Part shown: positions 50,005 through 57,812 of the stretch, one piece after another
How the letters are laid out: each line of letters opens with the position of its first letter
Position numbering within the stretch: position 1 is the stretch's first letter
DNA from: Staphylococcus schweitzeri
GTDB lineage: Bacteria; Bacillota; Bacilli; Staphylococcales; Staphylococcaceae
NCBI RefSeq assembly: GCF_002902405.1
Contig: NZ_PPQS01000051.1
Span: forward strand, 150,347-214,346
Direction of reading: 5' to 3'
Length of the DNA: 64,000 bases
Translations under genes and position numbers: made by a program
Notes under the pieces: generated by a model
What the model saw: the letters and a program-made list of their open reading frames with translations, nothing else
The model's database searches: none
Told to the model about the DNA's origin: nothing

Positions 50005-50985
50005 ATGGCTGGCTGGATAAAAATACATCGTAAAATTATAGACCATTGGATTTGGACGGATTCTAAGAGACTAAAATGGTGGCTGGATTTATTACTGTTA
50101 ACCAATCATTCAGACAAAAAGGTAATGTTAGGGGGCAAAATAGTTGTTTTAAAGCGTGGTTCTTTTCATACATCAGAATTAAAATTATCTGAACGATGGA
50201 GCGTATCTAGAAATACAGTTAGAAATTATTTGAACGCGTTAGAAAAAGACAACATGATAACCACTAAAAAGACAAAAAACGGAACAACTATAATAGTGCA
50301 TAACTACGGTATTTATCAAGATAATGATGATTATAAAAAACAACAGACTGAACAACTAAGTGAACAACAAAATGAACAACAGAGTGAACAAAAGAATGAA
50401 CAACAAACTATACAACAAACTGAACAAAAGAATGAACAACGTACTGAACAAAAGAAAGACAATAGACTGAACAAATCACTGAACAAGACTAAAGAATTAA
50501 AGAATATAAAGAATGATAAGAAGGTAAAGAATGATAAGAAGGAGAAGAAGGAGAAGAAGGAGAAGAATAATTATAAAGCCTTCGACTTCTTCCAAGATAA
50601 CGGATTTGGGTTTATCACTCAATATATTGTTGAAGACATAAATTATTATCTAGATGCTTTTTGTCAAGACTCGGATGAGATTTTGATTGCTGCTCTAAAG
50701 ATAGCCAAGGACAGAAATAAAGTTAATTGGGGATACGCTAAAAGTATTTTAAACTCTTGGTTACAAATGAATCTAAACAACTACGATCAAATTAAAGCTT
50801 ATGAAGCTCAATATAAAGCCACGAAAAAAATGCAGAATAAGCAAAAAGAAAATTATAAGTCTAAAGAAAAGACGCCAAGTTGGTTAACCAATCAAAATCA
50901 AAATACAGTTGTCGAAGTTGATGAAGAATTTGAAAAAGACAGGGCTGAATTTTTTAAAAAATTGAATGCTCATTGGGGTGATTAG
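50005..50985 (+). CDS. Phage replication initiator (winged helix plus DnaD-like domain)
   Basis: A 326-residue protein. Residues 1-110 form the winged-helix domain typical of phage initiators (AGWIKIHRKIIDHWIW, then SERWSVSRNTVRNYLNALEKDNM). Residues 110-195 are a low-complexity Gln/Glu/Asn then Lys/Glu-rich segment encoded by 12-bp repeats. Residues 200-270 resemble a DnaB_2/DnaD domain (DEILIAALKIAKDRNKVNWGYAKSILNSWL). The repeats probably hold the replication origin. No helicase loader is recognised after it in the window; the DnaD-like part may recruit host helicase. Confidence 0.83.
   Translation: MAGWIKIHRKIIDHWIWTDSKRLKWWLDLLLLTNHSDKKVMLGGKIVVLKRGSFHTSELKLSERWSVSRNTVRNYLNALEKDNMITTKKTKNGTTIIVHNYGIYQDNDDYKKQQTEQLSEQQNEQQSEQKNEQQTIQQTEQKNEQRTEQKKDNRLNKSLNKTKELKNIKNDKKVKNDKKEKKEKKEKNNYKAFDFFQDNGFGFITQYIVEDINYYLDAFCQDSDEILIAALKIAKDRNKVNWGYAKSILNSWLQMNLNNYDQIKAYEAQYKATKKMQNKQKENYKSKEKTPSWLTNQNQNTVVEVDEEFEKDRAEFFKKLNAHWGD
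50349..50486 (+). repeat. 12-bp iterons in the initiator gene, probable phage origin
   Basis: TGAACAA occurs at 50349, 50361, 50373, 50385, 50397, 50421, 50433, 50445, 50468 and 50480, with a degenerate TATACAA at 50409. The spacing is exactly 12 bases up to 50445, with a missing unit near 50457 and a one-base slip after it. The repeats encode EQQN/EQQS-type tetrapeptides. A purine-rich A/G tract follows (about 50515-50570). Initiator-binding iterons inside the initiator gene are well known in Gram-positive phages. Confidence 0.75.
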
Positions 50986-51276
50986 TTGTTAAGTCTAAAT
51001 AATACTTGTGGCGATACAACAACAAATCGACAATATATGCTTAGAAAAAATCAAAATTTGATTAAACAATTTTTCGACAGTAAACAATATTTATACCAAG
51101 CAGATAGAAAAGTTGCTCATGTTCATGTAGTAAATGACATATATTTTCTTCACGGTCATCACAAAACGATGTTTAAAGGCGTGAAAAAGACATTTAATAA
51201 CAAATTTGAATTAGCTAGCTACATTGAATGCAACGAATTGTATTTCGAAAAAGCAAAACAACTTAGTTTGTTTTAG
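50986..51276 (+). CDS. Hypothetical phage protein
   Basis: A 96-residue basic protein with several His (VAHVHVVNDIYFLHGHHKTMF) and no recognised domain. The start is TTG at 50986, directly after the initiator stop codon, with GGGGTGATT as a possible ribosome binding site. The His-rich stretch could bind metal, but there is no known motif. It is in the usual place of a small conserved protein after phage initiator genes. Confidence 0.65.
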   Translation: MLSLNNTCGDTTTNRQYMLRKNQNLIKQFFDSKQYLYQADRKVAHVHVVNDIYFLHGHHKTMFKGVKKTFNNKFELASYIECNELYFEKAKQLSLF

Positions 51277-51291
51277 AAGACAGAGGTATCA

Positions 51292-51450
51292 ATGAAAAAA
51301 TTTAATGGTCAAATCACATACACTGGCATGATTGAAGAGGCTATCGAGGCTGAAAGTTTAGAAGAAGCAGAAATTGAAGCGCATGATATTGCGAGAATGG
51401 AAGTACCATTTGATTGTGATGAATATGAAATTAATGTAGAGGAGGAATAG
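51292..51450 (+). CDS. Small acidic phage protein
   Basis: A 52-residue protein, very acidic (many Glu), with a repeated EEAxxAE pattern (MIEEAIEAESLEEAEIEAHDIA) indicating one or two helices. It starts at ATG 51292 behind AGAGGT and ends 5 bases before the next start. Function unknown; small acidic phage proteins often act as inhibitors of host DNA-binding proteins, but nothing here proves that. Confidence 0.6.
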   Translation: MKKFNGQITYTGMIEEAIEAESLEEAEIEAHDIARMEVPFDCDEYEINVEEE

Positions 51451-51455
51451 GAATA

Positions 51456-51767
51456 ATGAAAACATATCCAGCATTAGCATTTGAACATAAAGACGAATCA
51501 GGCGTATACATTGGTGAATTTGATGTGTGGTGCCAAGATTTAGATGAGGCAATACTATTTGCAAATAAAGACGGAAGTAAACCGGATAAAAAGAAAGCTA
51601 AAGAAATCTTTTTGAGGGAAGAAAAAAATTTGAGTGATATCTTAAAGGAACGTTACGGAGATGATGCAATTCAAAATTACAGACCAAGTGAATGGTTTAA
51701 AACATGTAATTTAGTAGATGTTGAAATTAGTGAAGAAAAATTTAAGGAGTTGCTTAATAATGACTAA
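51456..51767 (+). CDS. Hypothetical phage protein
   Basis: A 103-residue protein, charged, with no recognised domain. The ATG at 51456 follows AGGAGGAATAGG. It overlaps the MazG-like gene by 8 bases, so the two are coupled. Its first part (YPALAFEHKDESGVYIGEF) looks like a beta sheet. Function unknown. Confidence 0.65.
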   Translation: MKTYPALAFEHKDESGVYIGEFDVWCQDLDEAILFANKDGSKPDKKKAKEIFLREEKNLSDILKERYGDDAIQNYRPSEWFKTCNLVDVEISEEKFKELLNND

Positions 51768-52290
51768 TTCATTAACTATTGATGAATTAATTGGAAAAGT
51801 AGAACAATGGAGTGTTGACCGTAATATAAATCATGCAAGCCCCTTAAAGCAGTTTGATAAGTTGGTCGAAGAACATGGAGAACTAGTACGAGGATTAAAT
51901 AAACAAGATATGCAATTAATTAAAGATAGTATAGGTGACATGTTTGTTGTATTAATAATCATGATGCAACAAATTAAAGGCAATATTAAATTAGCGTTAA
52001 GCCTATCTGATTTCGGTGAAGGAGAGGTTAATACTTTAAATTATATTAAATCACTATTTTACTTAGGTGAAAAACTAGATGATTTTATGTCTGATAATAA
52101 TAATGGCAATTTGTTTAGTGAAATTCAAACTTTGATTACAAACATTACCTATTTACTTAAAGAAACGGCATACAAAAATAGCTCCGATTTAAGAACATGT
52201 TTAGCACATGCCTATGATGAAATCAAAAACAGGAAAGGCAAAATGATTGATGGTAAATTCGTAAAAGACTCAGATTTAAAATGCGATTAA
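51760..52290 (+). CDS. MazG-like nucleotide pyrophosphohydrolase
   Basis: A 176-residue protein with the all-alpha NTP-PPase pattern: EEHGELVRGL near residue 30 and DSIGDMFVVLIIM about 25 residues later form the two metal-binding helices (ExxE...ExxD type, here with the second written DxxxD). Such enzymes hydrolyse dNTPs or (p)ppGpp-like nucleotides and may protect against uracil or alarmones. No dUTPase is seen in the visible part of the prophage, so this may take its place. The C-terminal half is unusual. ATG at 51760 behind AAGGAG. Confidence 0.75.
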   Translation: MTNSLTIDELIGKVEQWSVDRNINHASPLKQFDKLVEEHGELVRGLNKQDMQLIKDSIGDMFVVLIIMMQQIKGNIKLALSLSDFGEGEVNTLNYIKSLFYLGEKLDDFMSDNNNGNLFSEIQTLITNITYLLKETAYKNSSDLRTCLAHAYDEIKNRKGKMIDGKFVKDSDLKCD

Positions 52291-52297
52291 AATGCTA

Positions 52298-52548
52298 CAA
52301 AGATTTAATGAGGTGTTTCAAAAATGAAGTCAATAGAGTTTGCAAGTAACGTGCAAGTGATATAACCCCGAAATAAAAGCGGAATTTAAGTAAAATGCAA
52401 GTAACGTGCAAATGAAAGAGGTGTCGAGTAAGTGGCACAATACTTAGTCACAACATTCAAAGAGTCAACAGGACGTAAATATACACACATAACTAGAGCT
52501 AAGAGCAATCAAAGATTTAATGAGGTGTCGCAAAAATGAAGTCTATAG
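52298..52548 (+). repeat. Pair of 39-bp direct repeats plus 16-bp repeats
   Basis: Two 39-base copies (52298-52336 and 52510-52548, three mismatches) carry a ribosome binding site and the start of a MKS-type protein; the second is the real start of the next gene. Between them, TGCAAGTAACGTGCAA occurs at 52341-52356 and 52396-52411. The first 39-base copy leads into a frame that ends quickly. This looks like duplication with loss of a gene between the copies. Confidence 0.75.
52432..52539 (+). pseudogene. Truncated DUF1381-type phage gene
   Basis: From GTG 52432 (AAAGAGGTG upstream) the frame gives a 35-residue protein starting like DUF1381 proteins of S. aureus phages (AQYLVTTFKESTGRKYTHI). 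After THITRAKSNQRF the family continues for about 35 more residues, but here the frame runs into the second 39-bp repeat and ends in NEVSQK. The C-terminal half is therefore replaced or lost at the repeat. It may still make a short peptide. Confidence 0.6.
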
Positions 52549-53000
52549 CAACCTTAGAAGCGGAACAATATTTATATGATTCACTGATCATAGACAAAAT
52601 GGGAATGTGTGGATGTCACGAGGTAGTTATTGGGCGTAAGCCTCTTACACATGGGCGTGAAATCGTGGACTTTTTAACCTATGATACTAGAAATATTTTT
52701 AGAGCATATGAAATTAAAGTATCAAAAGCAGATTTAAAGAGTTCAGCTAAATTGTCTTTTGTAGCTCATTATAATTACTTAGTTTTACCGAGAAACCTAT
52801 ATGAAGAAGTAAAGCACACGGATTTGAGTTCAATTCTAAAACAAGAAAATGTAGGCATTGTCATTATAGGTGAGGGCATTATACGTAAATCTGGTAGAAA
52901 AACATTAACAATGGGAGATAACGTTATGCTCATGGATAGTTTGAACTGCGCGTTAAATAGAGAGAATGTAAAGATTAGAAGAGGAAAGAGGTTATCATGA
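52536..53000 (+). CDS. MmcB-like protein, PD-(D/E)XK nuclease candidate
   Basis: A 154-residue protein. The order E (in ATLEAEQYL), D (in EIVDFLTY) and ExK (in RAYEIKVSKADL) fits a PD-(D/E)XK nuclease fold, and the pattern resembles the MmcB DNA-repair family. Residues in ADLKSSAKLSFVAHYNYLVLP follow as in restriction-endonuclease-like folds. It overlaps the DUF1381 remnant by ATGA. It could repair or resolve phage DNA, or cut host DNA; no activity is shown. Confidence 0.68.
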   Translation: MKSIATLEAEQYLYDSLIIDKMGMCGCHEVVIGRKPLTHGREIVDFLTYDTRNIFRAYEIKVSKADLKSSAKLSFVAHYNYLVLPRNLYEEVKHTDLSSILKQENVGIVIIGEGIIRKSGRKTLTMGDNVMLMDSLNCALNRENVKIRRGKRLS

Positions 53001-53234
53001 ATGATTTTATTGAACTTAACATTTATGATTTTGACAATAATTTTATTTTATACATGCAAATATATCGTTAATAAATATATCAGAATGATTGCAATTTTAT
53101 TATTTACTGTTTGTTTAAGTCTCGCAATCACATTAGGATTTGGATTTAACTTTATCGAGTATATATTAACAATATTTTTAATGATTATCTTTATTGAATT
53201 AATAGAACTCGATATTTATTTAAAACGTAATTAG
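53001..53234 (+). CDS. Small phage membrane protein
   Basis: A 77-residue, almost wholly hydrophobic protein with two or three membrane segments (about 2-18, 26-46 and 49-68) and a charged end. The ATG at 53001 has AGAGG at 9 bases. It begins directly after the nuclease-like gene. No family is recognised. Confidence 0.65.
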   Translation: MILLNLTFMILTIILFYTCKYIVNKYIRMIAILLFTVCLSLAITLGFGFNFIEYILTIFLMIIFIELIELDIYLKRN

Positions 53235-53276
53235 CCATTAGACTTTTTATTAATGCTTACATCGAGGAGATACATC

Positions 53277-53765
53277 ATGAAAGACTTGCTAATTGAATAT
53301 AGGAAAACGAGACTTTGCGTACTCAATAAAATAAAATCACTTGAAAATAAAGTAGATGAAGAGGATAAATTAAGTATTTACAAAGATATATTAAAAGACA
53401 TTGATTATACAATTGAATGGTTAACATGTGGACACGAACCAGGCAATTATAACGCAATAGATAGAAGTCAATGCTACTTAGTAGATAATGATGTGATCAA
53501 TAAGGCTTTTAGCGAATCAATGTATAAAAAGAATTCAGATATTGAATACAAAGATATAATTAAGGATGTTAATAATAAAGTGAGCTACGCACTGATGAAG
53601 TTAACACCTAAAGAACTAGAGTGTTTTATTATGGTCAAATGTGAGGGGCTTACTTATAAAGCATCTGCTTGTTTATTAAATTTGAAAATAGGCAGTGTAC
53701 AAAACTATATTAAAAGAGCTGAAATTAAAATAAAAAATGAACTTGAAACAAATTTATTTTTATAG
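53277..53765 (+). CDS. Late-operon transcription regulator, sigma region 4-like
   Basis: A 162-residue protein. The C-terminal 60 residues (LTPKELECFIMVKCEGLTYKASACLLNLKIGSVQNYIKRAE) form a sigma-70 region 4-type helix-turn-helix as in ArpU/RinA-type phage late activators. The N-terminal part is helical with a Cys/His patch (WLTCGHEPGN). Its place just before the late genes matches RinA. The ATG at 53277 follows GAGGAG. It is likely to activate the packaging and head-tail operon, possibly also host genes. Confidence 0.8.
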   Translation: MKDLLIEYRKTRLCVLNKIKSLENKVDEEDKLSIYKDILKDIDYTIEWLTCGHEPGNYNAIDRSQCYLVDNDVINKAFSESMYKKNSDIEYKDIIKDVNNKVSYALMKLTPKELECFIMVKCEGLTYKASACLLNLKIGSVQNYIKRAEIKIKNELETNLFL

Positions 53766-53840
53766 TGATTTTTTGTCTTATGTTTGATACATATGTAGAA
53801 GATTAAATAATCTTTGTTTTGGTCTCCTCCAATTTTTATT

Positions 53841-53870
53841 GCCTATCTGAGCTACGACTTAGATAGGCTT
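53841..53870 (+). terminator. Terminator after the late regulator
   Basis: A perfect 8-bp stem GCCTATCT/AGATAGGC with a 12-base loop is followed by TTATTGATTTT. It separates the early/middle transcript from the hicAB cassette. Confidence 0.7.
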
Positions 53871-53930
53871 ATTGATTTTAATTATTAAAGCAATTAGCGT
53901 AAGGGTAGTGTATAAATAATTTAGATAAAA

Positions 53931-53954
53931 ATATACCGACAAATTTCGGCATAT
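53931..53954. promoter_or_regulatory. Possible HicB operator upstream of hicA
   Basis: An imperfect palindrome (ATATACCGAC, then TTCGGCATAT) lies 30 bases before hicA, with a likely -10 (TTAAAAT) just after it. TA antitoxins with ribbon-helix-helix domains usually bind such sites to repress their own operon. Confidence 0.5.
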
Positions 53955-53983
53955 GTTAAAATATATGTAGGAGGTAAATCACA

Positions 53984-54169
53984 ATGAGCTCGTCGAAAGA
54001 AATTATTAAAAGAATTGAGCAGAGTGGCTGGTACTTAGTTAGAGTGGTTGGAAGTCACCATCACTTTAAACATCCAATAATTACTGGTTTAGTAACTGTT
54101 CCACATCCTAAAAAAGATTTGCCTCGCGGAACAGAGCGTTCAATTCTTAAGCAAGCGGGACTCATATAG
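53984..54169 (+). CDS. hicA: HicA toxin (mRNA interferase)
   Basis: A 61-residue dsRBD-like toxin of the HicA/YcfA family. The family core is clear: KRIEQSGWYLVRVVGSHHHFKHP, with the catalytic His in GSHHHF, followed by TVPHPKKDLPRGTERSILKQAGL. HicA cleaves mRNA and blocks translation until neutralised by HicB. It has its own promoter region and AGGAGG site, and hicB follows after a 35-base gap. Confidence 0.92.
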   Translation: MSSSKEIIKRIEQSGWYLVRVVGSHHHFKHPIITGLVTVPHPKKDLPRGTERSILKQAGLI

Positions 54170-54204
54170 TCCCCTTGTTTTCTTCTAAAAATGGAGGGAT
54201 ATAT

Positions 54205-54600
54205 ATGAAATATCATTTTTATGCGGTTTTAGAGAAAGAAGATAAATACTATAACGTTTATTATCCAGATTTACCGGGCGCTATAACATTTGGTAATAAT
54301 TTAGAAGATGCAATTCACATGGCAAAAGATGCACTTGAAGGACATTTACTTGTTTTAGAAGATTCCGGAGAGATTATTCCAAAAGCATCTGATTATAAAA
54401 CACTATCTAATAAATTAGCTGAAAATGAACAGCTTCAATTGGTAACAGCAGATACACATCTTATCAGAATAAAAGAAGAAAATAAAACTGTAAATAAAAT
54501 GGTTACCTTACCAAAGTACATGGTAATTTTGGGTAAAGAAAAAGGGATAAACTTTAGTCAAACTTTGCAAAGAGCTTTAAAAGATGAATTGAATATATAG
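54205..54600 (+). CDS. hicB: HicB antitoxin
   Basis: A 131-residue antitoxin. The N-terminal HicB fold (FYAVLEKEDKYYNVYYPDLPG, then LEDAIHMAKDALEGHLL) inhibits HicA. The C-terminal segment (VTLPKYMVILGKEKGINFSQTLQRALKDEL) is a ribbon-helix-helix DNA-binding domain for autoregulation. The ATG at 54205 follows TGGAGGGAT and is preferred over the longer frame at 54175. A terminator follows directly, so the two genes form a closed cassette between the late regulator and the terminase. Confidence 0.9.
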   Translation: MKYHFYAVLEKEDKYYNVYYPDLPGAITFGNNLEDAIHMAKDALEGHLLVLEDSGEIIPKASDYKTLSNKLAENEQLQLVTADTHLIRIKEENKTVNKMVTLPKYMVILGKEKGINFSQTLQRALKDELNI

Positions 54601-54611
54601 TGTGAACTTAC

Positions 54612-54643
54612 GACGTGTCATTTCTATTGATGCGTCTTTTTTA
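54612..54643 (+). terminator. Terminator after hicB
   Basis: A 9-bp stem GACGTGTCA/TGATGCGTC (two G-U pairs) with a 7-base loop is followed by six T's. It lies only 20 bases before the terminase small subunit. Confidence 0.8.
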
Positions 54644-54661
54644 TAAGGTGTGTGATAATAG

Positions 54662-55090
54662 TTGGTTAGAATTGGACTTTATGAAAAGCTGGATATAGTA
54701 AATAAATTAGGATTAGTAGAAGGTTGGAAACGCGATGGTTTAACAGATGAACAAATTGCTAGAAATTTAGGCGTTTCCAAACATACTTTAATTAAATGGA
54801 AAAAGAATATACCAGACTTTCTAGACGCCATAAAAAAGGGCAAAGAGGTATCAGATTATGAATTAGAGAACGCACTACATAAAAGAGCGGTTGGCTATTA
54901 TTATGAAGAAGAAACCGTTACTAATAAAGGTGATGTGGTAAAAATCAAGAAATATGAACATGCTAATCCTACATCACTAATATTCGCTCTCAAGAATAGA
55001 TTACCTCATAAATATAGAGATAAAGTGGAACAAGAAATCACTCAGAAAAATATTGAAATCAATATTGGTGAATATAATGACGACGATTAA
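54662..55090 (+). CDS. terS: Terminase small subunit
   Basis: A 142-residue DNA-recognition subunit of the packaging motor. The N-terminal helix-turn-helix (DGLTDEQIARNLGVSKHTLIKWKKN) binds the pac or cos region, and a central helical part (YELENALHKRAVGYYYEEETVTNKGD) forms the oligomer. The start is TTG at 54662 behind AAGGTG. The stop overlaps the start of the large subunit by 14 bases, giving coupled translation. In S. aureus pac-type phages this subunit is a target for SaPI interference. Confidence 0.88.
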   Translation: MVRIGLYEKLDIVNKLGLVEGWKRDGLTDEQIARNLGVSKHTLIKWKKNIPDFLDAIKKGKEVSDYELENALHKRAVGYYYEEETVTNKGDVVKIKKYEHANPTSLIFALKNRLPHKYRDKVEQEITQKNIEINIGEYNDDD

Positions 55091-56351
55091 ATTAAATATT
55101 AAATATCCTAATAAGGTGTTTAATAAAAATATATTCGAAATTATTAACGATTATTCACACGTTACAGAAGTACATTATGGTGGTGGATCAAGTGGTAAAT
55201 CACATGGCGTTGTTCAAAAAGTAGTATTAAAAGCATTGAAAAAATGGAAATATCCTAGGAAAGTATTATGGCTTAGAAAAGTACAAGCAACTATTACTGA
55301 TAGCTTATTTGAAGATGTGAGAAGTTGTTTAATTTCCTTCAAAATATGGGACTTATGCAAATGGAATAAAACTGATAACAAAGTAGTGCTTCCAAATGGC
55401 GCTATTTTTTTATTTAAAGGATTAGATAATCCAGAAAAAATTAAATCTATTAAAGCAGTTTCAGATATTGTGATGGAAGAAGCGTCTGAGTTTACTTTAG
55501 ATGATTACACACAATTGACACTTCGTTTAAGAGAAAGAAAACACTTGAACAAACAAATTTTTTTAATGTTTAACCCAGTATCAAAATTAAATTGGGTTTA
55601 TAAAGCATTTTTTGGAACTAGTAATCCATTAAAAGATGTATTGATTAGGCAATCAAGTTATAAGGATAATAAATTTTTAGATGATATGACTAAAGATACG
55701 CTAGAACAACTTGCTAATAGAAATCCAGCCTATTACAAAATATATGCGTTAGGAGAGTTCGCTACATTAGATAAATTAGTTTTTCCAAAATATGAAAAAC
55801 GAATCATTAATACTGATGAAATTAGGCACTTACCATCTTATTTTGGATTAGATTTTGGATATATCAACGATCCAAGTGCATTTATTCATGTGAAAGTAGA
55901 TGTTGAAAATAAGAAACTCTATGTTATTTCAGAGTATGTCAAAAAAGGAATGTTGAACGATGAAATAGCTAAACTTATTAAAAATTTAGGCTTTAGTAAA
56001 GAAGTTATAAGTGCAGATTCAGCTGAACAAAAAAGTATAGCTGAGATTAGAAAGCATGGTATAGGAAGAATTAAACCTGCAATCAAAGGTAAAGATAGCA
56101 TTATGGCCGGAATTCAATTTATTAGTCAATTTGAAATTATAGTTGATGAACGATGTTTTAAAACTATTGAAGAATTAGATAACTATACATGGAAAAAAGA
56201 TAAAAATACCGGCGAATACTATAACGAACCTGTAGATACATATAATCATTGCATAGATGCACTTCGCTATTCTGTATGTAATTTAATTTTTAAAGATAAG
56301 AAAACTGAAAATAAAATAGATGATTTAACAAGGATTAGAAACATGTTCTAA
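55077..56351 (+). CDS. terL: Terminase large subunit
   Basis: A 424-residue packaging ATPase/nuclease of the PBSX/Terminase_3 family. Walker A is HYGGGSSGKSHG near residue 30, Walker B SDIVMEEASEF near 133, and the RNase H-like nuclease has Asp in GLDFGYINDPSA near 255 with more acidic residues at SADSAEQ and at YNHCIDALRY. ATG at 55077 is preferred to the longer frame at 55053. It translocates DNA into proheads with TerS. The portal gene follows after 12 bases. Confidence 0.93.
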   Translation: MTTIKLNIKYPNKVFNKNIFEIINDYSHVTEVHYGGGSSGKSHGVVQKVVLKALKKWKYPRKVLWLRKVQATITDSLFEDVRSCLISFKIWDLCKWNKTDNKVVLPNGAIFLFKGLDNPEKIKSIKAVSDIVMEEASEFTLDDYTQLTLRLRERKHLNKQIFLMFNPVSKLNWVYKAFFGTSNPLKDVLIRQSSYKDNKFLDDMTKDTLEQLANRNPAYYKIYALGEFATLDKLVFPKYEKRIINTDEIRHLPSYFGLDFGYINDPSAFIHVKVDVENKKLYVISEYVKKGMLNDEIAKLIKNLGFSKEVISADSAEQKSIAEIRKHGIGRIKPAIKGKDSIMAGIQFISQFEIIVDERCFKTIEELDNYTWKKDKNTGEYYNEPVDTYNHCIDALRYSVCNLIFKDKKTENKIDDLTRIRNMF

Positions 56352-56363
56352 GGAAGTGAACTG

Positions 56364-57812
56364 ATGACGATTTACACCCAAGAAATTAACAACACAAAGT
56401 TCTCTAAAACAGCAAATAATGATTTTTTAATCAGTAATGTAGAACAGTTATTAAAAGAAGAAGTATTACTTAGTTTGATAAGTAAGCATAAAACTGAACA
56501 AGTACCAAGGTTAGAAATGTTAGAAGATTATTATTTGAACAGAAATACTGATATTTTAACCGATAACCGAAGAATAAATGATTATAGTGATAAAGCTGAC
56601 CACAGAGCAGTACATAATTATGCTAAGTATGTCACACGCTTTATAGTCGGTTATTTAACTGGTAATCCTATAACAATTACACATAAAGACGAAAATACAA
56701 ATGAAAAATTAGTTGACCTTAATAAAGTAAATGATGCTGATGCTACAAATAGTGATTTAGCTTTAAATTTATCTATTTATGGTCGAGCGTATGAAATTGT
56801 TTATAGAGATACTGATGATAAAGATACATTCAAATTATTAGATAGTAAAAGTACATTTGTTGTATATGACACTTCACTAGATAAAAAGATGATAGCAGGT
56901 GTTAGATACTTTAATGTTAAAGATTTTGACAATACACCAATACAGAAAATTGAAATATATACAACAAATAAAATCTATTACATCGAAGTAAAAGGCGGTT
57001 CTTTCAATTCTATCGATGAAATACCTCATTACTATAATGATGTGCCAATCATTGAATATTTAAACGATCAATTTAAACAAGGTGACTTTGAAAATGTCAT
57101 TTCTTTAATTGATTTGTATGATCAAGCACAATCAGATACCGCTAATTATATGACCGATTTAAATGATGCCATGTTAGCTATCGTTGGAAGTATTGAAATA
57201 GATGGTGATGAAGCTAAGAAGTTTCGACAAGCTAATATGGTTCATGTCAAACCAAGTATCAATGTCAATGGTTCAGAAGGTAATGCAGATGTTAAGTACA
57301 TTTATAAACAATATGATGTTAATGGCTCAGAAGCTTATAAAACGAGATTACAAAAAGATATTCACAAATATACGAATACGCCTGATTTAAGCGATGAGAA
57401 TTTCAGTGGAGTTCAATCTGGTGAATCAATGAAATATAAATTGTTTGGTTTAGAACAAGTTAGAGCTATTAAAGAACGTTTGTTTAAGAAAGGTTTAATG
57501 AAAAGATACAAACTATTATTCAATATTCTTAATTTAACTGGTGTACATAAGTATGATTATTCAACAATCGATATTACTTTTACTCCTAATTTACCTAAGT
57601 CTTTAAATGAATCAATTGAAGCTTTTAATTCATTAAATGGTGGAGTATCTGAACAAACCAGATTGAAATTGCTACCAATTATTGATAATCCACTTGAAGA
57701 AATCAAGAAAATGGAAGATGAACAAAATAAGGTAAAAAAAATTAGTGATAATTCATCATTTAAGGCACCATTTAGCCACGAAAATGAAATGACTGATATA
57801 AATGTCAGATAA
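56364..57812 (+). CDS. Portal protein (SPP1 Gp6-like)
   Basis: A 482-residue portal that forms the dodecameric channel for DNA entry and exit at one capsid vertex. The family core is visible: YLNRNTDILTDNRRINDYSDKADHRAVHN, then YVTRFIVGYLTGNPIT, and LNDAMLAIVGSIEIDGD (channel/stem helix). The C-terminal tail is charged. It overlaps the head gene by 11 bases. This form is used by SPP1 and 80alpha-type headful phages. Confidence 0.9.
   Translation: MTIYTQEINNTKFSKTANNDFLISNVEQLLKEEVLLSLISKHKTEQVPRLEMLEDYYLNRNTDILTDNRRINDYSDKADHRAVHNYAKYVTRFIVGYLTGNPITITHKDENTNEKLVDLNKVNDADATNSDLALNLSIYGRAYEIVYRDTDDKDTFKLLDSKSTFVVYDTSLDKKMIAGVRYFNVKDFDNTPIQKIEIYTTNKIYYIEVKGGSFNSIDEIPHYYNDVPIIEYLNDQFKQGDFENVISLIDLYDQAQSDTANYMTDLNDAMLAIVGSIEIDGDEAKKFRQANMVHVKPSINVNGSEGNADVKYIYKQYDVNGSEAYKTRLQKDIHKYTNTPDLSDENFSGVQSGESMKYKLFGLEQVRAIKERLFKKGLMKRYKLLFNILNLTGVHKYDYSTIDITFTPNLPKSLNESIEAFNSLNGGVSEQTRLKLLPIIDNPLEEIKKMEDEQNKVKKISDNSSFKAPFSHENEMTDINVR

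Noticed and set aside
52341..52411. CRISPR-like array
   Set aside because: There are only two copies of a 16-base repeat with a 39-base interval, no further units and no cas genes. It is better explained as local duplication in the phage.
52997..53071. 24-codon frame starting at ATG 52997
   Set aside because: It overlaps the preferred 77-codon membrane protein (start 53001) in another frame, is short and has no similarity. The ribosome binding site spacing fits 53001 better.
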